Source: Gemmatimonadota bacterium (GTDB lineage: Bacteria; Gemmatimonadota; Gemmatimonadetes; Longimicrobiales; Gaopeijiaceae). Taken from it: a DNA stretch of 64,000 nt. The notes below the pieces were generated by a model. It made no database searches. It was given only the letters and a program-made list of their open reading frames with translations, and was not told where the DNA came from. Both the position numbers and the translations under genes were made by a program. The DNA is taken from contig JAUIEJ010000002.1 of the NCBI GenBank assembly GCA_030428885.1, positions 250,501 through 314,500 on the forward strand. Direction: 5' to 3'. Below are positions 35,425 to 47,595 of this stretch, one piece after another (the stretch's first letter is position 1; each line of letters opens with the position of its first letter).

Positions 35425-38186
35425 CCGGATCCGGGGGCCGCTCCCTCGCCTCCACCGGCGGTCCGCAGCACCTCCCGCAGCCGCTGCAGCGCCTCGCCGA
35501 ATCCGGCCCAGTCGCCGTCCCGCAGGCGCTCCTCGGCCCGGTCCAGCAGGTCCAGGGCCTCCCGGGGCCACGGGGCGCCCGTGGGCAGGGTCGGCAGATC
35601 CACGGCGCCGCCCGGGCCCTCGCCGGGGTCGGCCGCGGGAAGGGCGCCCCCCAGGGCGGCCACGGCCCCGGACAGGGTCTCCTCCATGGTCACGCTCTGG
35701 CCGTCGGACACCACGAAGCGACGCAGCTCGGGAATGGCGTCCTCTTCGGCGGCCAGGAAGACCGGCTCCATGTAGACGAAGCGGTCGCCCACGGGCACCA
35801 CGTGGAGGTGACCGGTCCACACCCGGCTCCCCCCCGTGCGCCAGAGGGAGAACTGCTGGCTGATCTCCGGGTCCTGCTCCACCAGGGCCTCCACCTGCCG
35901 GGGACCCGCCACCTGGTTCTCCACCGGCACGTCGAAGAGCCGCAGCCGCGGCGATCCGTCGGGTCGGAGTTCTCCGGCCAGGAGTCCCGTGAGATTCTGG
36001 CGTCCAGCGGGCACGAAGGTGGTGGTGAGGCGGAACGCCGCCTCGTCGTCACCCGGCAACCGGAGGATGCCGTACTCGGGGCGGTAGGCCACGGGCGTGG
36101 CCCCCTCGGCGAGTTCCTGAGGCGTGGCCCAGACGTCCTGGCGGCCGAAGAAGGTGGCCGGCGTCTCCTGGTGATAGTCCAGCAGGACCTGGGCCTGAAG
36201 GGTCAGAAGCGCCCGGGAGTAGCGCAGGTGATCCCGGAGTCCCTCGGGCATGGCCTCCAGGGGCTGGAAGAGCCCGGGAAAGGCCGCGTCGTACGCGTCC
36301 CGGAGGGGGTCGTCCACCGGCACGGAATAGAAGTCCACCTCGCCGGTGACGGCGTCCACCGTGACCTTCACGCTGTTGCGCGCGTACGAGACGAGGGGCA
36401 TGGCGTGGGGATTCGCCAGGGGGAAGAAGCGGGTGGAGGTCATGCCCTCCAGCACCCAGATCACCCGTCCCTCGTGGACCACGGCGTAGGGCTCCTCGGG
36501 AAACCAGAGGAACGGCGCGAGGCGCGAGACCCGGTCGAACACCCCCCGCCGCAGCACGAGGCGCGATTCCGAGCCCACGCCGGCGGCGAAGAGCAGGTTC
36601 GCTTCCCGGAGGTACCACGCCAGGACGCTGCGGCGGAAGAGCCCCCCCACGGCGATCCCGTCGGGAAAGTCCCGTCCGGCCACGCCGGGCCCACCGTCGA
36701 GCCCCCGGTACGCCGAGTCGGTGGGGGTGATGAGGGCGTAGGGCTGCCCCCGGGTGCCCACGAACACCTCGTCCTGCTGGAGGGCGAGGGCCGGCGGCGC
36801 GCCGCCCAGGGTGTCGGCCGGGAGCCCCGCCAGGAAGGTCCGGGGGCGGCCCTCCAGGGTCCGATCCGTGACGTCGGCGGCCACGGCCCCGTTGCCCACC
36901 ACGTAGCGTTCCCTCAGATGGAGGTTCTGCCAGTTGGGATCTTCGATGCCCTCGGGGTCCACTTCCCGCACCGCCAACGCCACGGGGTGAACCGATCCGT
37001 CGGGGGCCGCGTAGCGATCGAAGGTGACGCCGGTGAATTCGTAGTAGCGGAAGCGGGCTTCCAGCTCCCGGAAGGCCGTGAGGAGCGCCGGTCGGCTCCA
37101 CACCGGGAGCCCGGCGAACTGGCTCGACGCCGCGGCCCAGTCCACGGGGCCGCCGGGGCGGGCCTCGAAGCGGGTCCGCTCCAGTTCGTCGAGACCGAAC
37201 CCCAGACGGGTGTAGTCCAGGTTGTGCTGGATGTAGGGGGACTCCCGGTCGAGCTCGTTGGGCACCACCTGGAAGCGCTGGACGAACGACGGATAGAGCT
37301 GGCCCACGAAGAGGGCCGACAGGATCGCCGCCCCCACCCCCGCCACCGCCGGCAGGAGCCGGTTCCGCCACGCCCCGATGCCCACACCCACGGCTCCGGC
37401 CAGGGTGAGGAGCGCCTGGATGCGGAGCGCCGGAAGTCGGGCGGCCACGTCGGTGTACCCCACGATGCCCTGGACGTCGGACGTCCCCTGGAGCAGCAGC
37501 AGGGGCCGGCCCAGGGCGAGGCGCGCCGCCAACAGCGCCATGAACACCGCCACCATGATGCCCAGGTGACGCCGGGCCCCGTCGGTCATGACGATGGCCC
37601 CGTCGCCCATGCGCAGCACCCCGGTGGTGGCGTAGCCCGCCGTGCACACGGTGAAGACCAGGAAGGCCACCACCAGGGCGAAGGTCACGGCGGCCCTGAG
37701 CACCGGGAGGGCGAAGGCGTAGAAGCCCAGATCCATCCCCAGGATGGGATCGGTGGCGGCCCACTCCGGGGCCACGCTCCAGAAGAGCGACGCCCGGGCC
37801 ACCGACTCGGTGATGGACGCCCCGAACCACAACCCCAGAAGCGCCGACAGCCCCAGGGTGGTGCCGGTGACGTAGTGGGCCGGCAAGCGCTCGGAGATCT
37901 CGAGGTTGCCGAACCGACGACGGATCTGGAGGCTGCCCAGGGTGCGCCCCACCATGCGCAGGTTGAGGTAGAGGGCCAGGGTCACCAGCGCCGCCGCGCC
38001 GCCCCGGACGCCCCACACCCACGCCCACTGCTTCCAGAAGACCCCCGAATACCCCATTTCGTCGAACCAGAGGACCTCGACGTAGAGGTTGGTCAGGGCC
38101 CGGCTGGCCACCAGGGCGATGAGAAGCAGGGCCGCCACCACGATGGCCAGGCGTCCCCCACGGATCCGGGCGAGGCGGTCGGTCAC
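35421..38186 (-). CDS. UPF0182 family large membrane protein
   Basis: The 921-aa protein has an N-terminal membrane part of roughly seven hydrophobic segments (residues 12-320) followed by a large extracytoplasmic region. Family-typical stretches include LWFDEMGYSGVFWKQW, QRFQVVPNELDRESPYIQHNLDYTR (split here as QRFQVVPNELDRE and IQHNLDYTRLGFGL), FTVEYG-like LPFLWFPEEPYAVV and HLRYSRALLTLQAQVLLDYH. The C-terminal tail is Gly/Ala/Glu-rich. UPF0182 has no established biochemical role. It starts at GTG 38186, 13 bases after the phosphohexomutase, so the two are probably one transcript. Confidence 0.92.
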   Translation of the reverse strand: MTDRLARIRGGRLAIVVAALLLIALVASRALTNLYVEVLWFDEMGYSGVFWKQWAWVWGVRGGAAALVTLALYLNLRMVGRTLGSLQIRRRFGNLEISERLPAHYVTGTTLGLSALLGLWFGASITESVARASLFWSVAPEWAATDPILGMDLGFYAFALPVLRAAVTFALVVAFLVFTVCTAGYATTGVLRMGDGAIVMTDGARRHLGIMVAVFMALLAARLALGRPLLLLQGTSDVQGIVGYTDVAARLPALRIQALLTLAGAVGVGIGAWRNRLLPAVAGVGAAILSALFVGQLYPSFVQRFQVVPNELDRESPYIQHNLDYTRLGFGLDELERTRFEARPGGPVDWAAASSQFAGLPVWSRPALLTAFRELEARFRYYEFTGVTFDRYAAPDGSVHPVALAVREVDPEGIEDPNWQNLHLRERYVVGNGAVAADVTDRTLEGRPRTFLAGLPADTLGGAPPALALQQDEVFVGTRGQPYALITPTDSAYRGLDGGPGVAGRDFPDGIAVGGLFRRSVLAWYLREANLLFAAGVGSESRLVLRRGVFDRVSRLAPFLWFPEEPYAVVHEGRVIWVLEGMTSTRFFPLANPHAMPLVSYARNSVKVTVDAVTGEVDFYSVPVDDPLRDAYDAAFPGLFQPLEAMPEGLRDHLRYSRALLTLQAQVLLDYHQETPATFFGRQDVWATPQELAEGATPVAYRPEYGILRLPGDDEAAFRLTTTFVPAGRQNLTGLLAGELRPDGSPRLRLFDVPVENQVAGPRQVEALVEQDPEISQQFSLWRTGGSRVWTGHLHVVPVGDRFVYMEPVFLAAEEDAIPELRRFVVSDGQSVTMEETLSGAVAALGGALPAADPGEGPGGAVDLPTLPTGAPWPREALDLLDRAEERLRDGDWAGFGEALQRLREVLRTAGGGEGAAPGSG

Positions 38187-38199
38187 GAGCCGGCTCCCC

Positions 38200-39576
38200 T
38201 CACGGCTCCACCCCCTGATCCCGGAGCCACCCCTCGACCTCGGCCTGGATCTCGGCCAGGCGCTCCTCGGTGCGGGCCTCGTAGCGGGCTACGAGCACCG
38301 GTTGGGTGTTGGAGGCGCGAATGAGTCCCCAACCGTCGCCGAACAGGATCCGGGCGCCATCCACGTCGATCACCTCGTGGGTGGCCGAGAAGTGGGCGAG
38401 GGCCCGGGCCACGAGATCGAATTTCGACTCCTCGGTGACCTCGATGCGGATTTCAGGCGTGGCCACGTAGCTCGGAAACGCCGCCACCCGCTGCGACAGG
38501 GGTTCGGGCGAGCGGGACACCAGGGCGATGAGGTAGAGGGCGTCGAAGAGGGCGTCGTCGAAGCCGAAGTACTCCTCCCCCCCCACGCAGATGTGGCCCG
38601 ACAATTCGCCAGCCAGGGCGGCCCCCGTCTCCTTCATCTTCTGCTTCATCAGCGAGTGGCCCGTCATCCACATGATGGGCTCACCCCCCGCCGCACCGAA
38701 CACCTCGGGCAGGGCCTGGGAGCACTTCACGTCGAAGATGAGCTTCTCGGAGCGACCCGTACGGGCCATGAGATCCAGACCGAAGAGCAACACGATGATG
38801 TCGCCCCGCACCACGTGGCCGTTCTCGTCCACGGCCCCCACCCGGTCGGCGTCGCCGTCGAAGGCCACCCCCAGGTCGGCCCCGGTCTTCCGCACCTCGG
38901 CGATGAGGTCGACGAGATTCTCGTCCACCGTGGGATCCGGGTGGTGGTTCGGAAAGGTGCCGTCGGAGGTGCAGTACAGGGGCACCACCTCCACCCCCAC
39001 CGCCGTCAGGAGGCGCTCGGCCACCAGGGCCCCCGAGCCGTTCCCGCAGTCCACCACCACCTTCATGGGCCGGGCGATCTCGAAGCGGCCCACCAGATCC
39101 TCCACGTAGGCGTCGTAGACGTCCCGCTCCTCCAGAGCCCCCTGCCCCGCGGCGAAGTCGCCGTTCTCGATCCGGGCTCGCAGGGTCTGGATGACGTCGC
39201 CGTACACCGAGCCCCCGGCCATGGTCATCTTGATCCCGTTCCACTCCGGCGGATTGTGGGACCCGGTGATCTGGATGGCGCCGTCGAGGGCGTACACCTT
39301 CTCGGCCCACCACACCATGGGCGTGGGTACGGTGCCGATGTCCAGGACGTCGACGCCGCCGCTCCGGAGTCCCTCCACCAGGGCGTCGGCCAGAGCCGGC
39401 GAGCTCGGGCGGTTGTCCCGCCCCACGACGATCCGGGGCGTGCGATCGGGCAGCGTCTCCCGGATCTGGGCGGCGTAGGCCCGGCCCACGCCCCGGGCCA
39501 CGGCGGCGTCCAGATCCTCGCCCACGATGCCGCGGACGTCGTACTGCCGGAAGATGTGGGCTGCGAGAGCCGCCAT
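38200..39576 (-). CDS. Phosphomannomutase/phosphoglucomutase
   Basis: Moves phosphate between C1 and C6 of hexoses for sugar-nucleotide supply. The 458-aa protein has the four-domain alpha-phosphohexomutase pattern: FRQYDVRGIVGEDL, VVGRDNRPSSP, the phosphoserine loop ITGSHNPPEWNGIKM, the Mg site AFDGDADRVGAVDENG, the sugar-specificity loop GELSGHICVGGEEYFGFDD and the C-terminal phosphate site IRASNTQPVLVARYEA. The loop form fits dual PMM/PGM enzymes. ManB, AlgC or CpsG-type naming is not resolvable. Confidence 0.93.
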   Translation of the reverse strand: MAALAAHIFRQYDVRGIVGEDLDAAVARGVGRAYAAQIRETLPDRTPRIVVGRDNRPSSPALADALVEGLRSGGVDVLDIGTVPTPMVWWAEKVYALDGAIQITGSHNPPEWNGIKMTMAGGSVYGDVIQTLRARIENGDFAAGQGALEERDVYDAYVEDLVGRFEIARPMKVVVDCGNGSGALVAERLLTAVGVEVVPLYCTSDGTFPNHHPDPTVDENLVDLIAEVRKTGADLGVAFDGDADRVGAVDENGHVVRGDIIVLLFGLDLMARTGRSEKLIFDVKCSQALPEVFGAAGGEPIMWMTGHSLMKQKMKETGAALAGELSGHICVGGEEYFGFDDALFDALYLIALVSRSPEPLSQRVAAFPSYVATPEIRIEVTEESKFDLVARALAHFSATHEVIDVDGARILFGDGWGLIRASNTQPVLVARYEARTEERLAEIQAEVEGWLRDQGVEP

Positions 39577-39621
39577 GCGGGGGGACTCCGTATCAGGTCG
39601 AGGGTCGATGTCGGCCGGGGG

Positions 39622-39656
39622 CGAGCCCGGGCCGGAGGAAGGGGAACCCCGGCTCG
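39622..39656 (-). terminator. Possible terminator of the nuo operon
   Basis: An imperfect inverted repeat (CGAGCC with GGCTCG, extended by GGG/CCC after a one-base bulge, inner GGGG-AA-CCCC) lies about 30 bases after the nuoN stop and before the phosphohexomutase start. Confidence 0.35.
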
Positions 39657-39684
39657 GGCCGAGGGATCCGGCGAACGGCGACGG

Positions 39685-41220
39685 TCAGGGCGCCATGCCC
39701 AGAAGCAGGGTTCCCACCCCGGCGAGCCCCTGAGCCGATTCCCGGGCCAGCGCCATGAAGCCTCCCGGAAAGATGCCCAGGAAGAGCACCACGGCCACCC
39801 CCATGGCCAGGGCCATACGCAGGGAGAGGGGCACGAACACCCCCTCGTGCTGGTCGTCGAGAATGGGGTCCCGCATCCAGGTATACCACGCCAGGCGCAG
39901 GTAGTAGTAGTACGACACCACCGTGGTGAGGACGAGGACCACGCTCAAGGTCCAGAGTCCCGACTCCGCCGCGCCCTGGAGCAGGAAGATCTTCCCCATG
40001 AAGCCCCCGGTCCCGGGGAACCCGGCCAGGGAGAGGAGGAAGACGGTGAGGAACACGCCCAGGAGCGGGTGTCGATTCCCCAGGCCGGCGTAGTCGTCGA
40101 GCTGGAGGTTGTCTTCGGCCTGGCGCCCCACGGCCAGCACCACGGCGAAGGCCCCCATGTTCATGACGGCGTACACCAGGAGGTAGAAGAGCATGCCCGC
40201 CGTGGCCTGCTCGTTGGCCGCCGTGAGGGCCACCAGGAGGTAGCCGGCGTGGGCCACGCTGGAATAGGCCAGCATGCGCTTCACGTTGGTCTGGGCCAGC
40301 GCCACCAGGTTGGCCACCACCATGGTCACGGCGGCGAGCCACCACATGAGGGGATACCACGACGCGTAGGCGCCGCCGAAGGCCACCAGGAACACCCGGA
40401 AGAAGGCCACGAATGCGGCGGCCTTCACCGCCACCGACATGAAGGCGGTGACCGGGGTCGGCGCACCTTCGTAGACGTCGGGGGTCCACATGTGGAAGGG
40501 CACGGCGCTCACCTTGAAGGCGAACCCCACGGCCAGGAGGGCCACCCCGGCCACCAGGAGTCCCGGCGTGGCGGCGCCGTTCTCCACGGCCAGGGCGATG
40601 GCGGTGACGTTGGTGCTCCCGGTGGCGCCGTAGGTCAGGGCGAGCCCGTAGAGGAAGAAGCCCGTGCTGAAGGCGCCCAGGAGGAAGTACTTGAGGCCCG
40701 CCTCCGCCGAACGCCGGTCCCGGCGGTTGAAGGCCGTGAGGGCGTAGACCGAGATGGACATGACCTCGAGCCCCAGGAAGACCACGATGAGGTCCCGGGC
40801 CCCGGCCATGAACATCATGCCCGCCGTGGCGAAGAGAATCAGGGCGTAGAACTCCCCGGCCTGGAGGCGCTGCCGCCAGACGTAGGTGAAGCTCATGACC
40901 ACGCCGAAGGCCGCCGCCAGGAGGAAGATCCAGTTGGCGAAGAGCCGGAACCCGTCCACGGCGATCATGGACGACGCTCCGATCTCGGTCACCCCGTGGA
41001 GCCACCCGTTGGCCAGGGCCGCCACGGCGATGCCCACCAGGGTGAGCCAGCCCAGGTCGTCGGACGGCAGCGCCTCCACCGCCCCTTCCCCGCCGGCCCG
41101 CCGCGGATCCCGCCGGCCCGACACCCCGGCCAGCAGCACGCCGATGCCCCAGGCGCACAGCACGATCTCCGGGAGCAGCGCCCAGACGAAGTGGACGTTG
41201 CGGCTGAAGTCGAGGCTCAT
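39685..41220 (-). CDS. nuoN: NADH-quinone oxidoreductase subunit N
   Basis: One of the three antiporter-like proton-pumping subunits of complex I. The 511-aa protein is hydrophobic through about 14 membrane segments, with GLEVMSISVYALTAFNRRDRRSAEAGLKYFLLGAFSTGFFL carrying the conserved Glu and Lys (split: LGLEVMSISVYALTA and EAGLKYFLLGAF) and the central KVSAVPFHMWTPDVYEGAPTP piece. ATG overlaps the nuoM stop. Confidence 0.96.
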   Translation of the reverse strand: MSLDFSRNVHFVWALLPEIVLCAWGIGVLLAGVSGRRDPRRAGGEGAVEALPSDDLGWLTLVGIAVAALANGWLHGVTEIGASSMIAVDGFRLFANWIFLLAAAFGVVMSFTYVWRQRLQAGEFYALILFATAGMMFMAGARDLIVVFLGLEVMSISVYALTAFNRRDRRSAEAGLKYFLLGAFSTGFFLYGLALTYGATGSTNVTAIALAVENGAATPGLLVAGVALLAVGFAFKVSAVPFHMWTPDVYEGAPTPVTAFMSVAVKAAAFVAFFRVFLVAFGGAYASWYPLMWWLAAVTMVVANLVALAQTNVKRMLAYSSVAHAGYLLVALTAANEQATAGMLFYLLVYAVMNMGAFAVVLAVGRQAEDNLQLDDYAGLGNRHPLLGVFLTVFLLSLAGFPGTGGFMGKIFLLQGAAESGLWTLSVVLVLTTVVSYYYYLRLAWYTWMRDPILDDQHEGVFVPLSLRMALAMGVAVVLFLGIFPGGFMALARESAQGLAGVGTLLLGMAP

Positions 41221-42809
41221 TGGGCGACCTCCGGGCTCTCGGGTTCGTCCGGATCGTCGATGTCGGCGCGGACACCGAGCTCCGCCAGGCCCAGATCGAC
41301 CTCCACGCCCTCGACCCGCTCGATGACCGCACGCACCGAGGGCTCCATGCGTTCCATGATGGGCGCCGGGTTCACGCCGATCCCCACCATGAGCACCACC
41401 AGGGGCGCCAGGATCGCGATCTCCCGGGGCGACAGATCGGCCACCTGCCGGTTCTCGTCCCGGTCCAGGGCGTTGAAGAACACCTTCTGGACCATGGGCA
41501 ACATGTAGTAGCCGGCGAAGATCACCCCGGTGGTGGCCAGGATGGCCAGGAGGGGCCGGGCCTCGAAGGCCCCGAGGAGGGCCAGGAACTCACCCACGAA
41601 TCCGCTGGTGCCCGGCAGTCCGATGGAGGCCAGGGCCGTGATGACGAAGGCCGTGGCCAGCATGGGCGCCACCCGGGCCAACCCGCCGAACTCGGCGATG
41701 AGGCGGGTGTGGCGCCGCTCGTAGAGCATGCCCAGCAGAAGGAAGAGCGCCCCGGTGCTGATGCCGTGACTGATCATCACCACCAGCCCCCCCTGGAGTC
41801 CGTTCACGGTCAACGCAAACACCCCGATCACCACGAAGCCCATGTGGGCCACCGACGTGTACGCCACCAGCTTCTTGGCGTCGGGCTGCACCGCCGCCAC
41901 CCACGCGGCGTAGATGATCCCCACCACCCCGAGGATCATCATGGTCGACACCACCGCGGGGTGGGCCGACGCCGCCGGGAAGAGGGGCAGCAGGAACCGG
42001 AGGAACCCGTAGGTCCCCATCTTCAGCAGCACCGCCGCCAGCACCACCGAACCCGGGGTGGGCGCTTCCACGTGGGCGTCGGGAAGCCAGGTGTGAAGCG
42101 GGAACAGGGGCACCTTGATGGAAAACGCCAGGGCGAAGGCCCCGAACAGCCAGAGCTGCTCCTGGAGGCTCAGGGGCACCCGCATGAGGTCGGCGATGAG
42201 GAAGCTGGGATCTCCGCTCAGGGCGCCGGCCCGGGCGTGGAGGTAGAGGATCGCCACCAGCATGAGGAGCGATCCGAACGCCGTGTACAGAAAGAACTTC
42301 ACCGCGGCGTACACCCGCCGCTCGCCGCCCCAGACCCCCACGATGAAGTACATGGGGACGAGGGTCAGCTCGAAGAACACGTAGAAGAGGAACAGATCGG
42401 TGGCGAGGAACACCCCCACGACCCCGGTCTCCAGAAGCAACATGAGAGCGTAGAAGCCCCGCTCCTTCTTCTGGATGTAGTTGAAGGCCCCCAGGATGGC
42501 CACGGGGGTGGTGAACGTGGTGAGGAGCACCATGAAGAGGCTGATTCCGTCCACCCCCAGGGCGTAGTGTACGCCCCACGCGCCGATCCAGGGGCGCTCG
42601 GAGGCCATCTGGAGTTCGGCCGAGCCCGGCACGAACGACCACCACAGTCCGAGGCTCAGGACGAACACCCCCGCCGACCACCAGAACGCCACCTTCTTCG
42701 CCCGGCTCTCGGGGCCCACGAGCACGGGCGCCACCCCCAGTAGCGGGAGCCACACAAGGGCATGCAGTCCCCAGGACCCGTACCCGATCGCTTCGAGGAA
42801 CGCGGTCAT
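41217..42809 (-). CDS. nuoM: NADH-quinone oxidoreductase subunit M
   Basis: A proton-pumping Mrp-antiporter-like subunit in the membrane arm. The 530-aa protein has the transmembrane glutamate in YVFFELTLVPMYFIVGVWGG, the lysine helix VKFFLYTAFGSLLMLVAI, and SIKVPLFPLHTWLPDAHVEAPT. A charged C-terminal tail (DDPDEPESPEVAQ) is cytoplasmic. It begins 1 base after nuoL. Confidence 0.96.
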   Translation of the reverse strand: MTAFLEAIGYGSWGLHALVWLPLLGVAPVLVGPESRAKKVAFWWSAGVFVLSLGLWWSFVPGSAELQMASERPWIGAWGVHYALGVDGISLFMVLLTTFTTPVAILGAFNYIQKKERGFYALMLLLETGVVGVFLATDLFLFYVFFELTLVPMYFIVGVWGGERRVYAAVKFFLYTAFGSLLMLVAILYLHARAGALSGDPSFLIADLMRVPLSLQEQLWLFGAFALAFSIKVPLFPLHTWLPDAHVEAPTPGSVVLAAVLLKMGTYGFLRFLLPLFPAASAHPAVVSTMMILGVVGIIYAAWVAAVQPDAKKLVAYTSVAHMGFVVIGVFALTVNGLQGGLVVMISHGISTGALFLLLGMLYERRHTRLIAEFGGLARVAPMLATAFVITALASIGLPGTSGFVGEFLALLGAFEARPLLAILATTGVIFAGYYMLPMVQKVFFNALDRDENRQVADLSPREIAILAPLVVLMVGIGVNPAPIMERMEPSVRAVIERVEGVEVDLGLAELGVRADIDDPDEPESPEVAQ

Positions 42810-42810
42810 C

Positions 42811-44994
<2,184 letters not shown>

Positions 44995-44998
44995 CGGC

Positions 44999-45292
44999 CT
45001 ACCACTTCAGGAGGTTGAAGGAGTCCACGTTGACCGTCTCGTAGTGGCGGAAGATGGAGATGATGATGGCCAACCCCACGGCGGCCTCGGCGGCGGCCAC
45101 GGTCATGACGAAGAAGACGAAGACCTGCCCGTCGATCCCCACGGCCCGGGAGAGGGCCACGAGGGAGAGGTTCACCGCGTTCAACTGCAGTTCGATGCAG
45201 AGGAACATGATGATGGCGTTGCGGCGCACGAGGACGCCGAACGTCCCGATGACGAAGAGGACTGCGCTCAGAACCAATGCCTGGGACAGCAT
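44999..45292 (-). CDS. nuoK: NADH-quinone oxidoreductase subunit K
   Basis: The 97-aa three-helix subunit of the membrane arm. Helix 1 has [20 protein letters not shown], helix 2 the conserved [19 protein letters not shown] with its buried glutamate, and helix 3 [20 protein letters not shown] with the second glutamate. The terminal [19 protein letters not shown] is typical. Confidence 0.96.
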   Translation of the reverse strand: MLSQALVLSAVLFVIGTFGVLVRRNAIIMFLCIELQLNAVNLSLVALSRAVGIDGQVFVFFVMTVAAAEAAVGLAIIISIFRHYETVNVDSFNLLKW

Positions 45293-45306
45293 GCGACGGG
45301 GCTCCT

Positions 45307-45828
45307 TTACGACGCGCGGCGCTTGGCCAGGACGAGGGCTCCGACGATGGCCACCAGGAGCAGGATCCCGGTGATCTCGAACGGCACGACATAGGTGGTG
45401 AACAACGGCTCGGCGATCACGCCCAGGGCGCCCTTCTCCACCAGGGCCGCGTCGATGGCGTCGGCCCCCTCGAGGAAGGGAAAGAGGGCCTCGTCGCCGC
45501 CGAAGCGCCGAGCCAGGAGCCCCGCCATGGCGCCGCTCACCACGAACGCCACCAGGGCGAAGAGCCCGCCCCGCAGATCCCGTTGGTAATCGTGCCCCAG
45601 GTTCAGGAGCATGATGACGAACATGAACAGCACCATGATGGCGCCGGCGTAGACGATGACCTGGATGGCGGCCAGGAAGTGGGCCTCCAGGAGCACGTAG
45701 ATTCCCGCGACACTGGCCAGGGTCATGACCATGAAGAGGAGGCTGGCCACGGGACTCCGGCCCATGACCACGCCCAGTGCGCTGCCCACGGCCACGGTGG
45801 CGAACACGAAGAAGAGGATCTCGGCCAC
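45307..45828 (-). CDS. nuoJ: NADH-quinone oxidoreductase subunit J
   Basis: The 173-aa five-helix subunit. Typical pieces: [40 protein letters not shown] (shown here as [20 protein letters not shown]) and the C-terminal [20 protein letters not shown]. Lies between nuoI and nuoK. Confidence 0.96.
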   Translation of the reverse strand: MAEILFFVFATVAVGSALGVVMGRSPVASLLFMVMTLASVAGIYVLLEAHFLAAIQVIVYAGAIMVLFMFVIMLLNLGHDYQRDLRGGLFALVAFVVSGAMAGLLARRFGGDEALFPFLEGADAIDAALVEKGALGVIAEPLFTTYVVPFEITGILLLVAIVGALVLAKRRAS

Positions 45829-45835
45829 GGCGACC

Positions 45836-46336
45836 TCACTCGGACCGGGGATCGGACGGATCCCACAGCAGGGTGGTGGGATGCTCCTGCTCCATGAGCC
45901 GGTCCAGGTCGTAGACGAAGCGCTCCCGGGTGTATTCGGCGTTCTCGAAGTGGCGCCCGACGTGGATCGCCTCCACCGGGCACACCTCCTGGCACATGCC
46001 GCAGAAGATGCAGCGGAACTCGTCGATCTCGTACACGATGGGGTAGCGGTTGCCCTGATCGTCCTCGCCCCCCACCAGCCGGATGCAGTTGGCCGGGCAC
46101 ACGGTGGGGCAGAGGCCGCAGGCCACGCACTTGGGCCGCCCGTCGGCGTGGACCTCCATGCGGTGCGTGCCCCGCCAGCGGGGGTGCAGATCGGGCTGCT
46201 CCTCCGGGTACTGGAGGGTCACCTTCCGGGGGCTCACGAGGTGCTTGAAGGTCAGCGCCATGCCCTTGAGGGCCGCCCGCAGGTACGACGTGCTTCCGGG
46301 CTCGGGGCGCCGCACCACCTTCACCTGAATGGTCAT
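45836..46336 (-). CDS. nuoI: NADH-quinone oxidoreductase subunit I
   Basis: The 166-aa peripheral-arm protein carries clusters N6a and N6b on two CxxCxxCxxxCP motifs, CVACGLCPTVCPANCI and CIFCGMCQEVCPVEAI, each a [4Fe-4S] site. It passes electrons from NuoG toward NuoB. The ATG at 46336 overlaps the nuoH stop, which fixes the start. Confidence 0.97.
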   Translation of the reverse strand: MTIQVKVVRRPEPGSTSYLRAALKGMALTFKHLVSPRKVTLQYPEEQPDLHPRWRGTHRMEVHADGRPKCVACGLCPTVCPANCIRLVGGEDDQGNRYPIVYEIDEFRCIFCGMCQEVCPVEAIHVGRHFENAEYTRERFVYDLDRLMEQEHPTTLLWDPSDPRSE

Positions 46337-47592
46337 GCCGGATCCTGGATGCGGAGAGGGGCGTGGACCGACGCGCCCCGGATGATGCGGCCGCGGTCGA
46401 GGAAGAAGAGGAACGCCCCGGTGCACGCGGCGCTCACCGCCGTGAGGGCGAGGCCGAAGGTGAAGCCGTACTCCACGCCCAGGGTGTCGAGCACCAGCAC
46501 CGTGCCCGCCACCACCATGACGTAGGCCAGGGCCACCGGGAGCATGACCTTCCACCCCAGGCTCATGACCTGGTCGTAGCGGAAGCGGGGCAGCGTCCAC
46601 CGCACCCAGATGTAGAGGAAGAGGAAGAAGCCCACCTTCACGGCGAAACCGGCGAAGGTCAGGAGCGTCTTCCACCACGCGGGATCGGCCAGGATGGGCG
46701 CCCCGACGTCGTCGAAGCCCTTGATGAGCATGCCCTGCCACCAGACGGCGTCGTCCCACGTGCCCGGCAGGTCCCACCCGCCGAAGAAGAGGGTGGCCAT
46801 GAGAGCCGACGCCGTGACCATGTGGCCGTATTCGGCGATGAAGAACATGGAGAACTTCATGGCCGAGTATTCGGTGTGGTATCCCGTGACCAGTTCCGAC
46901 TCGGCCTCGGGCATGTCGAAGGGCAGCCGGTTCGTCTCGGCGAAGGCCGACACCAGGAACAGGATGAATCCCAGCGACAGGGGGAGGGCGAACCAGAGGT
47001 CCAGACTCTGCTGCTGCCACACCACCTGGGTCAGGGTCACGTTGCCCGCCAGCATGAGCACCGGCACCAGCGACAGCCCCAGGGCCACCTCGTAGCTCAC
47101 CATCTGGGCCGAAGCCCGCAGGCCGCCCAGGAAGGCGTACTTGTTGTTGCTCGACCACCCCGAGATCACCAGGCCGTACACGCCCAGGGAACTCAGGGCC
47201 AGGATGTAGAGCACGCCGATGGGGATGTCGGCCACGATCATGTCCACCACGCCCCACGGCGTGGGGAGGGGCGCGGCGAATGGAATCACGGCGAAGGTCA
47301 CCAGCGCCGGGGCGATGGCCAGCATGGGCCCCAGCACGAAGTAGAACCGGTTGGCCGTGGCCGGCAGCGTCTCTTCCTTCAGGAAGTTCTTGATGCCGTC
47401 GGCGATGGGCTGAAGCAGCCCGAAGGGGCCAACCCGGTTCGGACCCGGCCGGTCCTGGATCCAGGCCGACACCTTCCGCTCGGCCAGGGTCGTGTAGGCC
47501 ACCACCACCATCACGCCGCCGAACACCGCCAACACCTTCAGGGCGGTGGCCGCCAGGCCCCAACCTCCGCTGATGGGCTGCAGCAGGTCCAT
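46333..47592 (-). CDS. nuoH: NADH-quinone oxidoreductase subunit H
   Basis: The eight-helix membrane subunit that forms the quinone chamber with NuoB and NuoD. The 419-aa protein has the conserved AERKVSAWIQDRPGPNRVGPFGLLQPIADG (pieces ERKVSAWIQDRPGPNRVGP), NKYAFLGGLRASAQMVSYE and SAFAETNRLPFDMPEAESEL. It is about 80 residues longer than E. coli NuoH because of extra sequence between the middle helices (residues 270-320, GGWDLPGTWDDAVWW). Confidence 0.96.
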   Translation of the reverse strand: MDLLQPISGGWGLAATALKVLAVFGGVMVVVAYTTLAERKVSAWIQDRPGPNRVGPFGLLQPIADGIKNFLKEETLPATANRFYFVLGPMLAIAPALVTFAVIPFAAPLPTPWGVVDMIVADIPIGVLYILALSSLGVYGLVISGWSSNNKYAFLGGLRASAQMVSYEVALGLSLVPVLMLAGNVTLTQVVWQQQSLDLWFALPLSLGFILFLVSAFAETNRLPFDMPEAESELVTGYHTEYSAMKFSMFFIAEYGHMVTASALMATLFFGGWDLPGTWDDAVWWQGMLIKGFDDVGAPILADPAWWKTLLTFAGFAVKVGFFLFLYIWVRWTLPRFRYDQVMSLGWKVMLPVALAYVMVVAGTVLVLDTLGVEYGFTFGLALTAVSAACTGAFLFFLDRGRIIRGASVHAPLRIQDPA

Positions 47593-47595
47593 GGA